NCBI GenBank assembly: GCA_030148025.1
Contig: JASBUG010000027.1
Span: 1-64,000 of the forward strand
Source: Flavobacteriaceae bacterium
GTDB lineage: Bacteria; Bacteroidota; Bacteroidia; Flavobacteriales; Flavobacteriaceae
Direction: 5' to 3'
DNA: 64,000 nt
The translations under genes were made by a program, and so were the position numbers. The notes under the pieces were generated by a model, which worked only from the letters and a program-made list of their open reading frames with translations, was not told the origin of the DNA and searched no databases. This document shows positions 62,697-64,000 of this stretch, in pieces. The first letter of the stretch is position 1; every line of letters begins with the position of its first letter.

Positions 62697-64000
62697 TTAT
62701 TCAATAATCAATTTTTTAACAATTGATTTGTTATCGATTTTAAGTTTTAAAAAATATAAGCCTGTAGTTAGTTTACTTATAGGAATAGTATTGTCTACAA
62801 CATAAACTCTGTTTACAATCTTTCCAGTAATATCTGATATTTCTACTTCAGTGATTTGAAAATTAGGTGTTGTTTCTACATAAACAATATCTGTAGCTGG
62901 ATTAGGATATAAGTTAAGGCTAGAGAATAAAACATCTTTTGTTCCTAAGGAAGGACAATCAGTATTATAAGATGTTGCTGCATCTTTAAAAGGCCAATTA
63001 GCATTTGAGAAAGCCACATCGTCTACTTGAATGCAATCTAGAGAAAAGTTCCCCAATGAAGTAAAACTAATGATGTTTGTGTTATTCCCATTTTTAATAT
63101 CAAAATATGTTAAGTTATTGCCTTGGCAGTTTACATGTTCCAGAGCAGTATTGGAGCTCAAATCGAGTGAGGTTAATTGGTTTGCAGAACAAATTATAGT
63201 AGTTAGTAAAGGGTTTGATGAAGTGTCTAATGCTGAAATAGAATTATTCCCACAATTTAGAATGCTTAACAAAGTGTTTTGCGAAATATCTAAAGCTGTT
63301 AAGTTATTGTCTTTACAATCTATTGTTTGAAGTGCTGTATTTTGACTAAGGTCTAATGTAGTTAATGAATTGTTTTGAACAATAAGTTGTTCTAAAAGTG
63401 TATTTGAACTCAGATCAATTGAGCTGATCGAATTATCTGAACAGTTTAAATATGTAATATTTGTAAAAACTTCAATACCACTAAGGTTGCTAATATTTTT
63501 ATTTTGAATACTTAGACTAGATGCGGCTTCGGCTTCCATATGAAGAATATTTCCATTTAAACCATTGTTGTCAATATTTAAGTCAATAAGAGCTTGTTCA
63601 AAATTTGAATCTGGAATAGCAGAAGTTTGGCAAATAATGTTAAAACTAGAATGAGCATCAATGTTGCTCCAGTTGCTTTGAGAGAATGTTGGGCTATCTA
63701 CTTGAATGCAAATAAGGTTGCTGTTTGAGCTCGCAAAGAAATCTAGATCTCCCATAAAGCTATTATTGCCATTTTGTACGTTTAAGCTTTGTAAATTATT
63801 ATTATTACAATTAAGGTATGTTAAGCTTGAGTTTTGGCTTAAATCTAAATCAACTATTTCATTCCAATTACAGTTCAATTCTTCCAAAATAGTATTTTGT
63901 GTAAGGTCTAAACTAGATAAATCATTAGCATAACATGTTAAAAAGCGAAGTCCTGTGTTATTTGTAACATCTAAGCTTGTCATGTTGAAGTTGTTATAAC
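62697..64000 (-). CDS. Leucine-rich-repeat surface protein with type IX sorting domain, 5' end cut
   Basis: The frame stays open to the window edge on the minus strand, so the N-terminus is missing; the visible part is over 430 residues. It has two runs of internalin-like repeats (LDLSQNTxLxxLxCxxNxL), separated by a segment DSNFEQALIDLNIDNNGLNG, a common flavobacterial LRR opening. The last 75 residues are a type A sorting domain (LYPNPATDIVYVE, TGLYFLKLKIDNK), which targets it to secretion by the type IX system and the cell surface. Probably an adhesin; ligand unknown. Confidence 0.88.
   Translation of the reverse strand, partial: YNNFNMTSLDVTNNTGLRFLTCYANDLSSLDLTQNTILEELNCNWNEIVDLDLSQNSSLTYLNCNNNNLQSLNVQNGNNSFMGDLDFFASSNSNLICIQVDSPTFSQSNWSNIDAHSSFNIICQTSAIPDSNFEQALIDLNIDNNGLNGNILHMEAEAASSLSIQNKNISNLSGIEVFTNITYLNCSDNSISSIDLSSNTLLEQLIVQNNSLTTLDLSQNTALQTIDCKDNNLTALDISQNTLLSILNCGNNSISALDTSSNPLLTTIICSANQLTSLDLSSNTALEHVNCQGNNLTYFDIKNGNNTNIISFTSLGNFSLDCIQVDDVAFSNANWPFKDAATSYNTDCPSLGTKDVLFSSLNLYPNPATDIVYVETTPNFQITEVEISDITGKIVNRVYVVDNTIPISKLTTGLYFLKLKIDNKSIVKKLIIE

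Overview
The window is a 64 kb piece of a chromosome from a marine-type member of the Flavobacteriaceae (Bacteroidota). Pointers are the AT-rich sequence with little Shine-Dalgarno signal, promoters of the Bacteroidota form TAnnTTTG, SusC/SusD and STN-TonB receptor operons, a C-terminal type IX secretion sorting domain, CtlX, DUF2911 and MKK-type signal peptides ending in AQ. No tRNA, rRNA, IS element, prophage or CRISPR array was seen.

Layout. 1-7.2 kb is the end of the spc operon and the alpha operon: rplF (5' end missing), rplR, rpsE, rpmD, rplO, secY, infA, rpmJ, rpsM, rpsK, rpsD, rpoA, rplQ. Two near-identical heptamer-repeat hairpins flank rpsM, and rpsD has its own promoter and a two-hairpin leader. 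7.2-9.6 kb holds three tandem paralogous secreted proteins of unknown function. 9.7-16.1 kb is core metabolism: carA, eno, gltA, arginase and a secreted M20 peptidase. 16.1-25.0 kb is a run of eight minus-strand accessory genes (alpha/beta hydrolase, M61-like peptidase, CPBP protease, two AraC regulators, an orphan HExxH protein, an EreA/ChaN-like protein and a DUF418 membrane protein). 25.1-33.2 kb carries ctlX, a TPR histidine kinase, argS and small envelope genes including a PagL-like lipid A deacylase. 33.4-41.7 kb is a membrane-anchored AraC regulator followed by a SusC/SusD/lipoprotein operon. 41.7-48.0 kb is a cell-surface-signalling unit: ECF sigma factor, FecR anti-sigma factor, STN-type TonB receptor and a divergent 784-residue acidic repeat lipoprotein. 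48-64 kb is mostly housekeeping: ffh, folD, a seven- or eight-gene minus-strand operon from a HerA-like ATPase to a VOC protein, queE, two DUF2911 paralogs, asnB, a NarL-type two-component pair and the 3' part of a leucine-rich-repeat protein with a type IX sorting domain.

The most interesting unit is the signalling locus at 41.7-48.0 kb. The element TAAGGTAGGAG, followed after exactly 20 bases by TAT[AG][CT]G, occurs twice, each time pointing at a gene start: once at fecR and once at the repeat lipoprotein. This is what an autoregulated ECF-sigma promoter pair would look like, and it ties the unknown lipoprotein to the sigma/anti-sigma/receptor circuit. Other notable points are the structured rpsD leader, the heptamer hairpins around rpsM, and an AraC-type sensor whose 126-codon N-terminal extension, including a signal peptide, has no ATG, GTG or TTG start.
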